From positions 1 to 64,000 of the forward strand of contig NC_015312.1 in the NCBI RefSeq assembly GCF_000196675.2: 64,000 nucleotides of DNA, in the 5' to 3' direction. A program made the translations under genes and the position numbers. Source of the stretch: Pseudonocardia benzenivorans CB1190 (GTDB lineage Bacteria; Actinomycetota; Actinomycetes; Mycobacteriales; Pseudonocardiaceae). Every line of letters begins with the position of its first letter. The stretch's first letter is position 1. Shown in pieces: positions 51,369 through 59,996 of the stretch. Below the pieces are notes generated by a model that worked only from the letters and a program-made list of their open reading frames with translations, ran no database searches and was not told where the DNA came from.

Positions 51369-51908
51369 TCAGATGTCTTCGGAGTAGGTCACCACCAGCG
51401 GGCTGCCTCGCAGGGTCGCGGTGCACTGCCAGCCGCCCTGGTCGGGTGGTGCGGCGAACTCCAGCGTCGCTCCCACTGATGTCCCCGCGGGCAGGGCGGT
51501 CGCGGGAAGGCCGACCGCCCGCCAAGTTCCGCTCGACGGCGGTTGCTGCGGTGCGAGCCGCTGGCCGCGCGCGGTCAGGTCCAGGTGCAGATCCGTGGCG
51601 GGGTCCACGCCGCTCGCACCGGCGGTGATCCGCAGACGCAGCTCTACCTGGCGATGGCCGGTCGCATCCGGCTCAGGCGCGAGGACGATGAGCGTCGGGC
51701 CGTCTGGCCACGTGAATCGCTGCCCGAACAGCACCGATGTGTTCGGCGGTGTGGGCGAGGGTGTGCCGACGACAGTGGGCGAGGCAGGGCCCGGTCCGCA
51801 CGCCGTGACCGACACCATCGCCACCAGACCGGCCGTGAGCGGAGCGGCCAGCGCCCGGCGCCGCGGCGGCCCGGGACATCGCCTCCCTCCGGACCTCTTA
51901 CCCACCAT
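51369..51908 (-). CDS. Putative secreted lipoprotein
   Basis: From ATG 51908 the product is 179 residues, with a basic N-region (MVGKRSGGRRCPGPPRRR), hydrophobic core ALAAPLTAGLVAMVSV and lipobox VTAC, giving lipidated cysteine at about residue 38. The mature protein starts with a Pro/Ser/Thr-rich spacer and has a beta-sandwich-like domain (RQVELRLRITAGASGVDPAT), similar in style to DUF4352-type lipoproteins. Function is unknown. It converges on gatD. Confidence 0.75.
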   Translation of the reverse strand: MVGKRSGGRRCPGPPRRRALAAPLTAGLVAMVSVTACGPGPASPTVVGTPSPTPPNTSVLFGQRFTWPDGPTLIVLAPEPDATGHRQVELRLRITAGASGVDPATDLHLDLTARGQRLAPQQPPSSGTWRAVGLPATALPAGTSVGATLEFAAPPDQGGWQCTATLRGSPLVVTYSEDI

Positions 51909-52420
51909 GTGTCGCCCTCCGGCCTGACCCAGCGATGCTAGTGGCCGCCGCATTTGTCCGTCGACCCCAAACAACCGGCACGACTCCGGCTCTTGCTGGC
52001 TGTTGCGCAGCGAGGTCCTCGCCATTCCGTATTACGGCGGAACTGTCGTCATCCTCCCGTTCTCGGGCGGCAGCAGGTCAATCTTTCGGTTCGTCCGGAA
52101 CAAACTCTTGGCCAAGACCGCCCCAATCTGTCGAGCATTCTGGCCGGTCCGCGGATTTCGGCCGATGCTGCCGGGATGACTGCGAGCGACGCTTCCGGTC
52201 GCAGTGGCGCCACCCGCGACAGCACCGACGAGGGAGCCGGTGATGGAGACGGTGTCGGGGGAGGTGACCGCGGCCGTGCCGGCCTCCGGTGACCAGTCGT
52301 GCGTCGACGACGAGCCGGCCAAGTCGAAGCGCCGGTCGCGGAAGCCCGTCTGTCAAGTCCCGGGTTTTGATGGAGGTTCGCGGCCGGCCGGCGGGCCTGG
52401 CCACCCGGCCCGCGACAATC
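51909..52420. other. Intergenic region with a possible truncated ORF
   Basis: A rightward frame with GC-rich third positions (METVSGEVTAAVPASGDQSC, DDEPAKSKRRSRKPV) runs from about 52243 to 52360 and then loses coding character near TCAAGTCCCGGG. It looks like the cut 5' end of a gene. The stretch ends at CTAG (52420-52423), where the DUF7144 fragment begins. Confidence 0.3.
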
Positions 52421-52735
52421 TAGGGCCTCGTCGCCCTCCTGAACAGCGGCTACTACGTGGCCACCGACCAGCAGCTGGTGGTCCAGGTCGGCTACCCCGT
52501 CTGGGGGCGGGTGCACCTGATCCTCGGCGCCCTGCTGATCCTCAGCGGTCTCGGCGTGCTCGCGCGCAACAACGTGGCACCCGTGACGGGGATCGTCCTG
52601 GCCGCGCTGTGCGCACTGGTCAACCTCGCCTTCATCGGGGCCCACCCGCTGTGGGCGGTGGTGGTGATCGCCGTCGACGTCGTGATCATCTACGCGATGA
52701 CGAGCGCCGGCGGCTGGGCGGCCGGCGAGCGCTGA
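52421..52735 (+). pseudogene. DUF7144-like membrane protein, 5' truncated
   Basis: The frame from 52424 reads GLVALLNSGYYVATDQQLVV onward and ends SAGGWAAGER. It has three membrane segments (VHLILGALLILSGLGVLA, TGIVLAALCALVNLAFIGAH, WAVVVIAVDVVIIYAMT). This matches the C-terminal two thirds of DUF7144 proteins, which normally have one more N-terminal helix. An in-frame TAG within CTAG lies immediately upstream and the usual N-terminus is absent. A GTG at 52457 could still start a short product of 92 residues. Confidence 0.55.
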
Positions 52736-53165
52736 GGGCGGAGGCGGATGCCGTCCGTGCCGTATCGGCCCGACGTGTCGACGCGGCCGCTCGTCGGCCG
52801 CCGGGCCGCAGGGACGGAGGGCCGTCCCGAGCCCCGTCGGAGCCCCGGGCGGGGCTCGCCGATCGCACCACAACGGCCGTGGACAGCCGCGTGCGCTGCC
52901 ACGGACGCGGCAGCACCCGGCGCAGCACGGCCCGGACGTACCGACGGGCCCCGTCGAGGTCGGTCACCACGCCCGCGAGCACGGGGCGGACGGCCTGCGC
53001 GCCCGCCGGCAGCCGATCCACCAGCTCGGCCGCGCCGCAGCCGATCTCCGTGCCGCCGCCGTGCGGGATGTCCAGCATCACCGAGGGTTCGTCGAGCAGG
53101 AAGCCTCCGGCGGTGTCCCACACGACCGTGCTGCAGCTGCCGATGTCCAGACCGAGCCGAGCCAT
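52686..53165 (-). pseudogene. MreB/actin-like protein, truncated
   Basis: ATG 53165 begins MARLGLDIGSCSTVVWDTAG, the phosphate-1 motif of MreB-type actins, followed by LLDEPSVMLDI and AGVVTDLDGARRYVRAVLRR. After about 110 residues the sequence turns into Arg/Ser/Ala-rich text with no homology and stops at 52686, so the ATPase core is missing. It overlaps the 3' end of the DUF7144 fragment. A functional product is unlikely. Confidence 0.55.
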
Positions 53166-53249
53166 GTCCCGGCCCCTGTCCCGGCCCGGAACCCGGCCCG
53201 GAATCGGCCGCCGGCCAGGATCGGTCCGGGCACGCGTGCCCGGACGGCG

Positions 53250-53549
53250 TCCGGTGTCGTCGAGGATCAGCACCGCGTTTGGGTCGCCGAGCTGTTCCAC
53301 GACGTGCTCGCGCACGTCGTCGCGCAGCCCGTCGATGTCCCAGTCCGCCCAGCGCAGCAGCCGCTGCATACCGTCGGGAGAGACCTCGCCGGCGTGTTCG
53401 GCAAGGGTCCAGCCGTTCTTGCGCTCCAACCCCGCGACCAGCCCGGACACGTACTCGCGCATCCGCGCCCGCGGCTCCGCCCGCCGAAACCGGCCCGCCA
53501 CCCGCTCGTGCAACCGATCAAGCTCGGCCACCGCAAGATCCACCACCAC
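53250..53549 (-). pseudogene. IS701-family transposase remnant (N-terminal 100 residues)
   Basis: The leftward frame reads MVVDLAVAELDRLHERVAGR, RMREYVSGLVAGLERKNGWT, PDGMQRLLRWADWDIDGLRD and VLILDDTG, closely parallel to the IS701-family transposases at 53.6 and 55.0 kb. It stops matching just after the first catalytic Asp region. The frame then runs without a stop into the MreB-like fragment, so the two broken genes are fused in frame. It is diverged from the intact copies. Confidence 0.7.
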
Positions 53550-53594
53550 GAGCGGGACTATCCCAAACAGCGGCCAACTGCCGTTGCATACTAG

Positions 53595-54997
53595 TACTCC
53601 AGCCGCAGTTTGTTATGTGATCTTCCGATAGGCTTCGATCTTGTGGAGTTGCCGGAGGATCTCGAGGCGTGGGCCGGTGGCCTGGACGGGTTGTTCGGGC
53701 TGGTGGCGGGCCGGTTCTTCCGTGCGGAGCCGCGGCGGCGCGCGCGGGCGTATGTGCGGGGGTTGCTGGCCCCGCTGGCCGGGAAGAACGGGTGGACGCT
53801 GGCCGAGGTTGCCGGTGAGGCGACCCCGGATGGGATGCAGCGGCTGCTCAACGCCGCCAGCTGGGACGTCGACGGGGTCCGTGACGATGTGCGGGACTAT
53901 GTGGTCGAGCATCTCGGCGAGCCGGGTGGGGTGCTGATCGTCGACGAGACCGGGTTCCTGAAGAAGGGCACGAAGTCCGCCGGGGTGCAGCGCCAGTACT
54001 CCGGCACGGCGGGCCGGGTGGAGAACTGCCAGCTCGGGGTGTTCTTGGCCTACGCCACTGGCAAGGGGCGCACCCTGATCGACCGCGAGCTCTATCTGCC
54101 CAAGTCCTGGACCGGGGATCGGGAACGCTGCCGGGAGGCGGCGGTGCCCGACGAGGTTGAGTTCGCTACCAAGACCGTCTTGGCCAAGCAGATGATCGGC
54201 CGCGCCCTCGATGCCGGAGTTCCGGCCTCGTTCGTGGCGGCGGACGAGGCATACGGGCAGGACTACAAGTTCCGCTCCTGGTGCGAGCAGCGCCGGATTG
54301 GCTACGTCGTCGCGGTTCCCCGAAATCAGTCCATCCCGTTGTCCGTGGACGCCGACATCTCGCAGATCAGCGGCTCACGACGGGCGGATGATCTGGTCGC
54401 CCGCGCTCCCGAACGGGCATGGAAGCGCCGTTCGGCCGGCCCCGGGGTGAAGGGTGAGCGGTTCTACGACTGGGCCGTGGCCTCGCTGTATCCGCCCGAG
54501 AACGCCCCGGCCGGGTGGGGCCGATGGCTGCTGGTGCGCCGCCAGATCCTCGGCGCCGACCAGCTCCAGGCCGGTGCGGAGCCGGAGCTGGCCTACTACC
54601 TGTGCGCCGGGCCGCCCGGTACCACCGACGAGGACCTGATCCGGGTCGCCGGGACCCGCTGGGCAATCGAGGAGTGCTTCCAGACCGCGAAGAACGAGGT
54701 CGGTCTCGACCAGTACCAGGTCCGCCGCTACGACGCCTGGTACCGCCACATCACCCTCGCCCTCCTCGCCCACGCCTACCTCTCGGTCACCGCGGCAATC
54801 GCCCCAAAAGACCTGGTAGCGGCCTCATCCCGCTCACCCTCGCCGAGATCCGACGTCTCCTGGCACCTCTGACCCACATCCCGACCCAACCGCTGCGATG
54901 GGCCTGGTCAACCTGGCGACGCCGCCACCAACACCGAGCCCGCGAAGCCCACTACCGCCGACGGGAACAGCACACCTAACGAACTGCGGCTGGAGTA
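53595..54997 (+). mobile_element. IS701-family element, copy 1
   Basis: A 1,403-base element with ends TACTCCAGCCGCAGTT and AACTGCGGCTGGAGTA. CTAG flanks it at 53591-53594 and 54998-55001, matching the 4-bp YTAR-type target duplication of this family. The right CTAG is shared with copy 2, so the two stand head to tail. Confidence 0.88.
53643..54872 (+). CDS. IS701-family transposase, probable -1 frameshift at the 3' end
   Basis: A 409-residue DDE transposase from GTG 53643. It has VLIVDETGFLKKGTKSAG (first Asp), AADEAYGQDYKFRSWCEQ (second) and GTRWAIEECFQTAKNEVGLD (Glu). After PKDL the zero frame ends quickly (SPSPRSDVSWHL). Homologous C-terminal sequence (GLIPLTLAEIRRLLAPLTHI through WRRRHQHRAREAHYRRREQH) lies in the -1 frame and stops at 54979. 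C-CCA-AAA, a canonical X-XXY-YYZ slip heptamer in the right phase, sits at the switch. It may be programmed, or a fixed mutation. Confidence 0.85.
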   Translation: MELPEDLEAWAGGLDGLFGLVAGRFFRAEPRRRARAYVRGLLAPLAGKNGWTLAEVAGEATPDGMQRLLNAASWDVDGVRDDVRDYVVEHLGEPGGVLIVDETGFLKKGTKSAGVQRQYSGTAGRVENCQLGVFLAYATGKGRTLIDRELYLPKSWTGDRERCREAAVPDEVEFATKTVLAKQMIGRALDAGVPASFVAADEAYGQDYKFRSWCEQRRIGYVVAVPRNQSIPLSVDADISQISGSRRADDLVARAPERAWKRRSAGPGVKGERFYDWAVASLYPPENAPAGWGRWLLVRRQILGADQLQAGAEPELAYYLCAGPPGTTDEDLIRVAGTRWAIEECFQTAKNEVGLDQYQVRRYDAWYRHITLALLAHAYLSVTAAIAPKDLVAASSRSPSPRSDVSWHL

Positions 54998-55049
54998 CTA
55001 GTACTCCAGCCGTACTTCGTTATGCAGGCGTCCGCTAGGGTCCGATCTT

Positions 55050-56279
55050 GTGGAGTCGGCGGAGGATCTCGAGGCGTGGGCCAGCGGGCTGGATGGGTTG
55101 TTCGGGCTGGTGGCGGGCCGGTTCTTCCGGGCGGAGCCGCGGCGTCGGGCGCGGGCGTATGTGCGGGGGTTGTTGGCGCCGTTGGCCGGGAAGAACGGGT
55201 GGACGCTGGCCGAGGTCGCCGGGGACGCGACCCCGGATGGGATGCAGCGGCTGCTCAACGCCGCCACCTGGGACGCCGACGGGGTGCGTGACGATGTGCG
55301 GGACTACGTCGTCGAGCACCTCGGTGAGCCGGGTGGGGTGCTGATCGTCGACGAGACCGGATTCCTGAAGAAGGGCACCAAGTCCGCCGGGGTGCAACGG
55401 CAGTACTCCGGCACCGCCGGGCGGATCGAGAACTGCCAGCTGGGGGTGTTCCTGGCCTACGCCACCGGCAAGGGTCGCACCCTGATCGACCGCGAGCTCT
55501 ACTTGCCCAAGTCCTGGACCTCGGACCGGGAACGGTGTCGGAGCGCGGCGGTCGGTGACGAGGTCGAGTTCGCCACCAAGACCGAGCTTGCCAAGCAGAT
55601 GCTCGGCCGCGCTCTCGACGCCGGAGTGCCCGCATCGTTCGTGACCGCGGACGAGGCCTACGGGCAGGACTACAAGTTCCGCAGTTGGTGCGAGCAGCGC
55701 CGGATCGGCTACGTCGTCGCGGTCCCGCGCAGCCAGACCATCCCACTGTCGATCGACGGCAACCTCGCCCAGATGGCCGGCTCACGCCGAGCCGACGATC
55801 TCGTCGCCGGTGCCCCAGAACAAGCATGGAAGCGGGGCTCGGCCGGCCCCGGGGTGAAGGGCGAGCGGTTCTACGACTGGGCGGTGGCCTCGCTGTTTCC
55901 GCCGGAGAACGCCCCCGCCGGCTGGGGCCGCTGGCTGCTGGTCCGCCGCCAGATCCTCGACCCCGACCAGCTCCAGGCCGGGGTCGAGCCCGAGCTGGCC
56001 TACTACCTGTGCGCCGGCCCGCCCGGCACCACCGACGAGGACCTCATCCGAGTCGCCGGCACCCGCTGGGCCATCGAGGAATGCTTCCAAACCGCGAAGA
56101 ACGAGGTCGGCCTCGACCAGTACCAGGTCCGCCGCTACGACGCCTGGTACCGCCACATCACCCTCGCCCTACTCGCCCACGCCTACCTCTCAGTCACCGC
56201 CGCGATCGCCCCAAAAGACCTGGCAGCGGCCTCATCCCGCTCACCCTCGCCGAGATCCGACGTCTCCTGGCACCTCTGA
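55050..56279 (+). CDS. IS701-family transposase (copy 2)
   Basis: A 409-residue protein from GTG 55050, colinear with copy 1, with the same DDE landmarks and the same zero-frame ending SPSPRSDVSWHL. CCCAAAA is conserved at the switch point. Here the -1 frame is itself broken: it reads GLIPLTLAEIRRLLAPLIHH and hits TAA at 56296 before the basic C-terminus. This copy therefore cannot make the extended form, while copy 1 can. Confidence 0.82.
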   Translation: MESAEDLEAWASGLDGLFGLVAGRFFRAEPRRRARAYVRGLLAPLAGKNGWTLAEVAGDATPDGMQRLLNAATWDADGVRDDVRDYVVEHLGEPGGVLIVDETGFLKKGTKSAGVQRQYSGTAGRIENCQLGVFLAYATGKGRTLIDRELYLPKSWTSDRERCRSAAVGDEVEFATKTELAKQMLGRALDAGVPASFVTADEAYGQDYKFRSWCEQRRIGYVVAVPRSQTIPLSIDGNLAQMAGSRRADDLVAGAPEQAWKRGSAGPGVKGERFYDWAVASLFPPENAPAGWGRWLLVRRQILDPDQLQAGVEPELAYYLCAGPPGTTDEDLIRVAGTRWAIEECFQTAKNEVGLDQYQVRRYDAWYRHITLALLAHAYLSVTAAIAPKDLAAASSRSPSPRSDVSWHL

Positions 56280-56393
56280 TCCACCATCCAGCATAACCAT
56301 TGCGGTGGGCCTGGTCGCGCTGGCGACGCCGCCACCAACACCGAGCCCGCGAAGCCCACTACCGCCGCCGCGAACGACATACATAACCAACTG

Positions 56394-57777
56394 GGGAGTG
56401 TCCGATCTTCGGTGTAACTGGTCTGTAGCTCCGGGCGTGTCCCGGGGGAAGGACCACCAATGACCGACACGATCGAGCCCATGCCGCGGGCTCGGATTGA
56501 TCACCAGCAGTTCGCTCAGCAGTTGGTGGAGGCCGCCAAGGCCGACGGGGTGGAGCTCGTCGGCCCGGACGGGCTGCTCACCGGGCTGACCAAAACAGTG
56601 CTCGAGACCGCCCTGGAAGCCGAGCTCAGCGAGCACCTGGGCTATGACCGCCACGACCCGGCCGGGCGCGACGGCGGGAACTCCCGCAACGGCACCCGCA
56701 CCAAGACCGTGCTCACCGAGATCGGCCCGGTCGAGATCGAGGTGCCGCGCGACCGCGACGCCAGCTTCGAGCCTCAGATCGTGCGCAAGCGCCAACGCCG
56801 CCTGGACGGGATCGACGAGATCGTGCTGTCGCTGACCGCCCGCGGCCTGACCACCGGGGAGGTGGCCGCGCACTTCGCCGAGGTCTACGGGGCCAAGGTC
56901 TCCAAGGACACCATCTCGAGGATCACCGACAAGGTCCTCGACGAGCTGGGCGAGTGGCAGAACCGCCCGCTCGACGCCGTCTATCCGGTGCTGTTCATCG
57001 ACGCTCTCTACGTCAAAGTCCGCGACGGGCAGGTCACCAACCGGCCCTTCTACGTGGTCATCGGGGTGACCGTGGACGGGCAGCGCGACATCCTCGGGAT
57101 CTGGGCCGGCGAGGGCGGCACCGGTGGGGAGGGCGCGAAGTTCTGGCTGCAGGTTCTGACCGAGATCAAAAACCGCGGGGTCGGCGATGTGTGCATCGCC
57201 GTCTGCGACGGCCTGAAGGGCCTGCCCGAGGCGATCACCACCGCCTGGCCGCAGGCGGTGGTGCAGACGTGTGTGTTGCACCTGATCCGCAACACCTTCC
57301 GCTACGCCTCCCGGCGCTACTGGGAGCAGCTGGCCAAGGACCTGCGCCCGGTCTACACCGCCCCGACCGAGGCCGCGGCCCAGGCCCGGTTCGCCGAGTT
57401 CGCCGAGACCTGGGGCGGGCAGTATCCGGCGATCATCGCGCTGTGGCGGGCGGCGTGGTCGGAGTTCGTGCCGTTCCTGGACTACGACGTGGAGATCCGC
57501 AAGGTCATCTGCTCCACGAATGCGATCGAGTCGCTCAACGCCCGCTACCGGCGGGCGATCAAGGCCCGGGGGCACTTCCCGACCGAGCAGGCCGCGCTGA
57601 AGTGCCTCTACCTGGTCACCCGCTCACTCGACCCCACCGGGAAGGGCCGAACCCGCTGGGCGATGCGCTGGAAGCCGGCCCTGAACGCCTTCGCGATCAC
57701 CTTCGCCGGCCGTATCGTCCCCAGCAACGGAAACTAGCCGCCACCCCGGCCAGTTACACCGTTCCTCTGACACTCCC
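56394..57777 (+). mobile_element. IS256-family element, copy B
   Basis: A 1,384-base element with ends GGGAGTGTCCGAT and GACACTCCC and target duplication ACCAACTG at 56386-56393 and 57778-57785. Length and translated sequence equal copy A at 20.2 kb. It sits inside the right end of IS701 copy 2. Confidence 0.95.
56460..57737 (+). CDS. IS256-family (mutator-type) transposase
   Basis: A 425-residue protein identical in translation to the transposase at 20268-21545. Intact frame, same start (ATG after AAGGACCACCA), same DDE and CVLH landmarks. The identity over the whole protein and both ends shows very recent movement or homologous exchange. Confidence 0.95.
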   Translation: MTDTIEPMPRARIDHQQFAQQLVEAAKADGVELVGPDGLLTGLTKTVLETALEAELSEHLGYDRHDPAGRDGGNSRNGTRTKTVLTEIGPVEIEVPRDRDASFEPQIVRKRQRRLDGIDEIVLSLTARGLTTGEVAAHFAEVYGAKVSKDTISRITDKVLDELGEWQNRPLDAVYPVLFIDALYVKVRDGQVTNRPFYVVIGVTVDGQRDILGIWAGEGGTGGEGAKFWLQVLTEIKNRGVGDVCIAVCDGLKGLPEAITTAWPQAVVQTCVLHLIRNTFRYASRRYWEQLAKDLRPVYTAPTEAAAQARFAEFAETWGGQYPAIIALWRAAWSEFVPFLDYDVEIRKVICSTNAIESLNARYRRAIKARGHFPTEQAALKCLYLVTRSLDPTGKGRTRWAMRWKPALNAFAITFAGRIVPSNGN

Positions 57778-57936
57778 ACCAACTGCGGCTGGAGTACTAG
57801 GCGCGGGCAAGAACGTCCAGCGGAAAAGGGTGGAGCCCAGCTCCTCAGCGCCGCATGGTTGCAGGAGTGACGGCGGGTGAGCCACTGGGTCGTTCGCGTC
57901 ACAGGCGTTGGGTCGAGCAGGGGTGTGTGGCGGGGG

Positions 57937-59568
57937 TCAGTTGATGCACGGCACACCTGCGGCGGTGATCGGTGGTGCGGACGATGCCCCGGGGGCGTCG
58001 TCGCCGGGAGTCGTCGGCCGGCTTGTCGGGGTGGGTGGGCTCTGTTGGCCCGGTCCGTCGGGCCCGCGGTAGTCGCGGCCGAGCAGTATCCGGATGTGAC
58101 CGGCGGGCAGGGTGTTGTCGGTGTGCACGGCCAGCCCGCCGAGTAGGGCCGCGATCTGGTCGGCGGCGGCTCGGGTGCCGGCGGGTGCGCTGATCGCGGA
58201 GCTTGCGGCGGTGGGGGCGTTGGCCAGTTCTCCGGGGATGAAGCCGTGGTCGTCGAGCAGGTTCTGCACGCCCGCGCCAAGGCCGGTGCGGGCGGTGGCG
58301 TTGCGCACGTCGACGGTCACCGACGGGGCCCCCGGGCCGGGGGCCGGTGCCGGGGGCGTGGTGGGTCCGGATAGCCCAGCGACGAAGCCCTGGACCAGGG
58401 CGGGGTCGACCTGGACGGCGAGTCCGTCGGAGGGGGTGCGCAGGGCGGGGTTGCCGGTGGGGATGGTGCGGAAGCTGATGTTGCCGCCGGTCAGGCCCTG
58501 GACCTGGTCGGCGAACGCGAGCAGGTCCCATCCCTGGTCGAGCACCACGTAGTGGCTGATCGCGTCGATCAGCGCGGACAGCTGCCCGGGGTTGGCCAGC
58601 GTGCCGGCGGAGAGGACCTTGTGGGCGAGGCTGGCCAGGAATGCCTGCTGGCGCACGATCCGGTCGAGGTCGCCGCGGGGCAGCCCGTGGCGTTGGCGGA
58701 CGAACGCCAGCGCCGGCGCGCCCTGCAGGGTCTGGGGCCCGGCGGGCAGATCCACGCCGGAGTAGGAGTCCTTGACCGCGCTGTTCAGGCACACCGGGAC
58801 GCCGCCGACGGCCTGGGTGATCTGGGCGAATCCGGCCAGGTTGATCTCGGCGTAGTGGTCGATCGAGGCCCCGGTCAGCTGTTGCACGGTGGCGATCAGG
58901 TTGCGTCGCCCGGCCTGGTTCGCGCGTTGCTCGAGTTCCGGGCCGGACACACCCTGCGCGGCCAGGTGGGCGTGTTCGGCGTTGCCCGCACGCGCATATG
59001 CAGAGTTGATCTTGTGGGTGCCGTAGCCGGGGATGTCGACGTAGGAGTCGCGCGGGATCGAGATCGCGGTGGTCGGTTTGGCCGGGTCGTTCGGGATCCG
59101 GATCAGGATCAGGGTGTCGGTGTTGAGGGTGCCTTCGTCGGGGCCGGCGTTGAGCTGGTCGAGCAGCTGTTGGGGCAGCGGGCGGCCGGCGGCGTCGGTG
59201 CGGCTGTCGAGCCCGACGAGCAGGATGTCGGTCGCGCCGTCCGAAGGCTGGTGCGCACCCAGGACGTCGCTTGTGGTCAAGCTCGAGCCGAGCTGGCGGT
59301 AGATCGCCCAACCGTAGCCGGTGACCACCAGCACCACCACGGAGAGCGCCGCGGTGATGATTCGGGCCGCCTTCCCAGCCCGCGTCAGCCCGGCCTGCGC
59401 GGCGCGCGCGGTGCGCTCGGGCTCGGTTCGCTCACCGGAGTCCGCCGGGCGACGGCCCGCAGGGTGGTCACGGCCCACGTTCGGGCCGGGCGGTCGGCCC
59501 CGGTATTGCGGGGGCACCGGGCCGCTCGCCCGCCAAGGCTCTGCACGCCCGGCACGCGGCGGTGTCAC
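57937..59568 (-). CDS. LytR-CpsA-Psr (LCP) family protein with LytR_C domain
   Basis: LCP enzymes attach polymers such as arabinogalactan or teichoic acids to peptidoglycan. The 543-residue product has a cytoplasmic Pro/Arg-rich N-terminus, one membrane segment at about residues 67-88 (IITAALSVVVLVVTGYGWAI), an LCP domain (DILLVGLDSRTDAAGR, NTDTLILIRIPNDPAKPTTA, SIPRDSYVDIPGYGTHKINS, AFVRQRHGLPRGDLDRIVRQ) and a C-terminal LytR_C domain (VTVDVRNATARTGLGAGVQN). Key acidic and arginine residues are present. ATG 59568 overlaps the tatB stop (ATGA). Confidence 0.92.
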   Translation of the reverse strand: MTPPRAGRAEPWRASGPVPPQYRGRPPGPNVGRDHPAGRRPADSGERTEPERTARAAQAGLTRAGKAARIITAALSVVVLVVTGYGWAIYRQLGSSLTTSDVLGAHQPSDGATDILLVGLDSRTDAAGRPLPQQLLDQLNAGPDEGTLNTDTLILIRIPNDPAKPTTAISIPRDSYVDIPGYGTHKINSAYARAGNAEHAHLAAQGVSGPELEQRANQAGRRNLIATVQQLTGASIDHYAEINLAGFAQITQAVGGVPVCLNSAVKDSYSGVDLPAGPQTLQGAPALAFVRQRHGLPRGDLDRIVRQQAFLASLAHKVLSAGTLANPGQLSALIDAISHYVVLDQGWDLLAFADQVQGLTGGNISFRTIPTGNPALRTPSDGLAVQVDPALVQGFVAGLSGPTTPPAPAPGPGAPSVTVDVRNATARTGLGAGVQNLLDDHGFIPGELANAPTAASSAISAPAGTRAAADQIAALLGGLAVHTDNTLPAGHIRILLGRDYRGPDGPGQQSPPTPTSRPTTPGDDAPGASSAPPITAAGVPCIN

Positions 59569-59984
59569 GTTGCGTCAGGGTCAAATAGCGGCGGTCCGGA
59601 CCCGACGCCGTGGACATCACCAGGCGTCGGTCTGTCCACCCCACCTGGGGGCGAGGCGGTCGGCTGCGAATGCGACGCCGCCCGCGGTGGCGCCGCTGGT
59701 GAGGCCGGGCTCGAGAACAGGTACCGCATCGCTGCGGTGCGCGGATCACCCAGGCTGCGTAGCTCCTGTAGCGGGGCCCGCAATTGCGCCAGCGGCTCGC
59801 GGATCTGCTCGAACTCCGGCCCGAGCTCGTCGTGCAGCTTCTGCTGAGCGTCCTCGCCGAACGTCTTGACCTTACGCACCGCTTGTCCAACCCAGGCCGC
59901 CGCCGCAGGCAATCGTTCCGGGCCGAGGACAAACAACGCGACAACGCCCAATACGAACAGTTTCTCGACACTGAGCCCAAACAC
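59565..59984 (-). CDS. tatB: Sec-independent translocase TatB
   Basis: A 139-residue Tat component. The N-terminal anchor MFGLSVEKLFVLGVVALFVL with conserved GPERLP is followed by an amphipathic helix (WVGQAVRKVKTFGEDAQQKL) and a coiled, then Pro/Ser-rich tail. It lies 12 bases after tatA and overlaps the LCP gene. TatB normally works with TatC, which is not in this window. Confidence 0.88.
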   Translation of the reverse strand: MFGLSVEKLFVLGVVALFVLGPERLPAAAAWVGQAVRKVKTFGEDAQQKLHDELGPEFEQIREPLAQLRAPLQELRSLGDPRTAAMRYLFSSPASPAAPPRAASHSQPTASPPGGVDRPTPGDVHGVGSGPPLFDPDAT

Positions 59985-59996
59985 TGGTGCGCCTAA

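Larger units (their letters stand above)
55002..57796 (+). mobile_element. IS701-family element, copy 2, interrupted by IS256
   Basis: It starts TACTCCAGCCGTACTTCG at 55002 and ends CGGCTGGAGTA at 57796, followed by CTAG (57797-57800). Removing the IS256 element and one ACCAACTG copy leaves exactly 1,403 bases, the same as copy 1. The IS256 entered 12 bases from the right end of the element. The two copies differ at many positions and are not recent duplicates. Confidence 0.88.
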
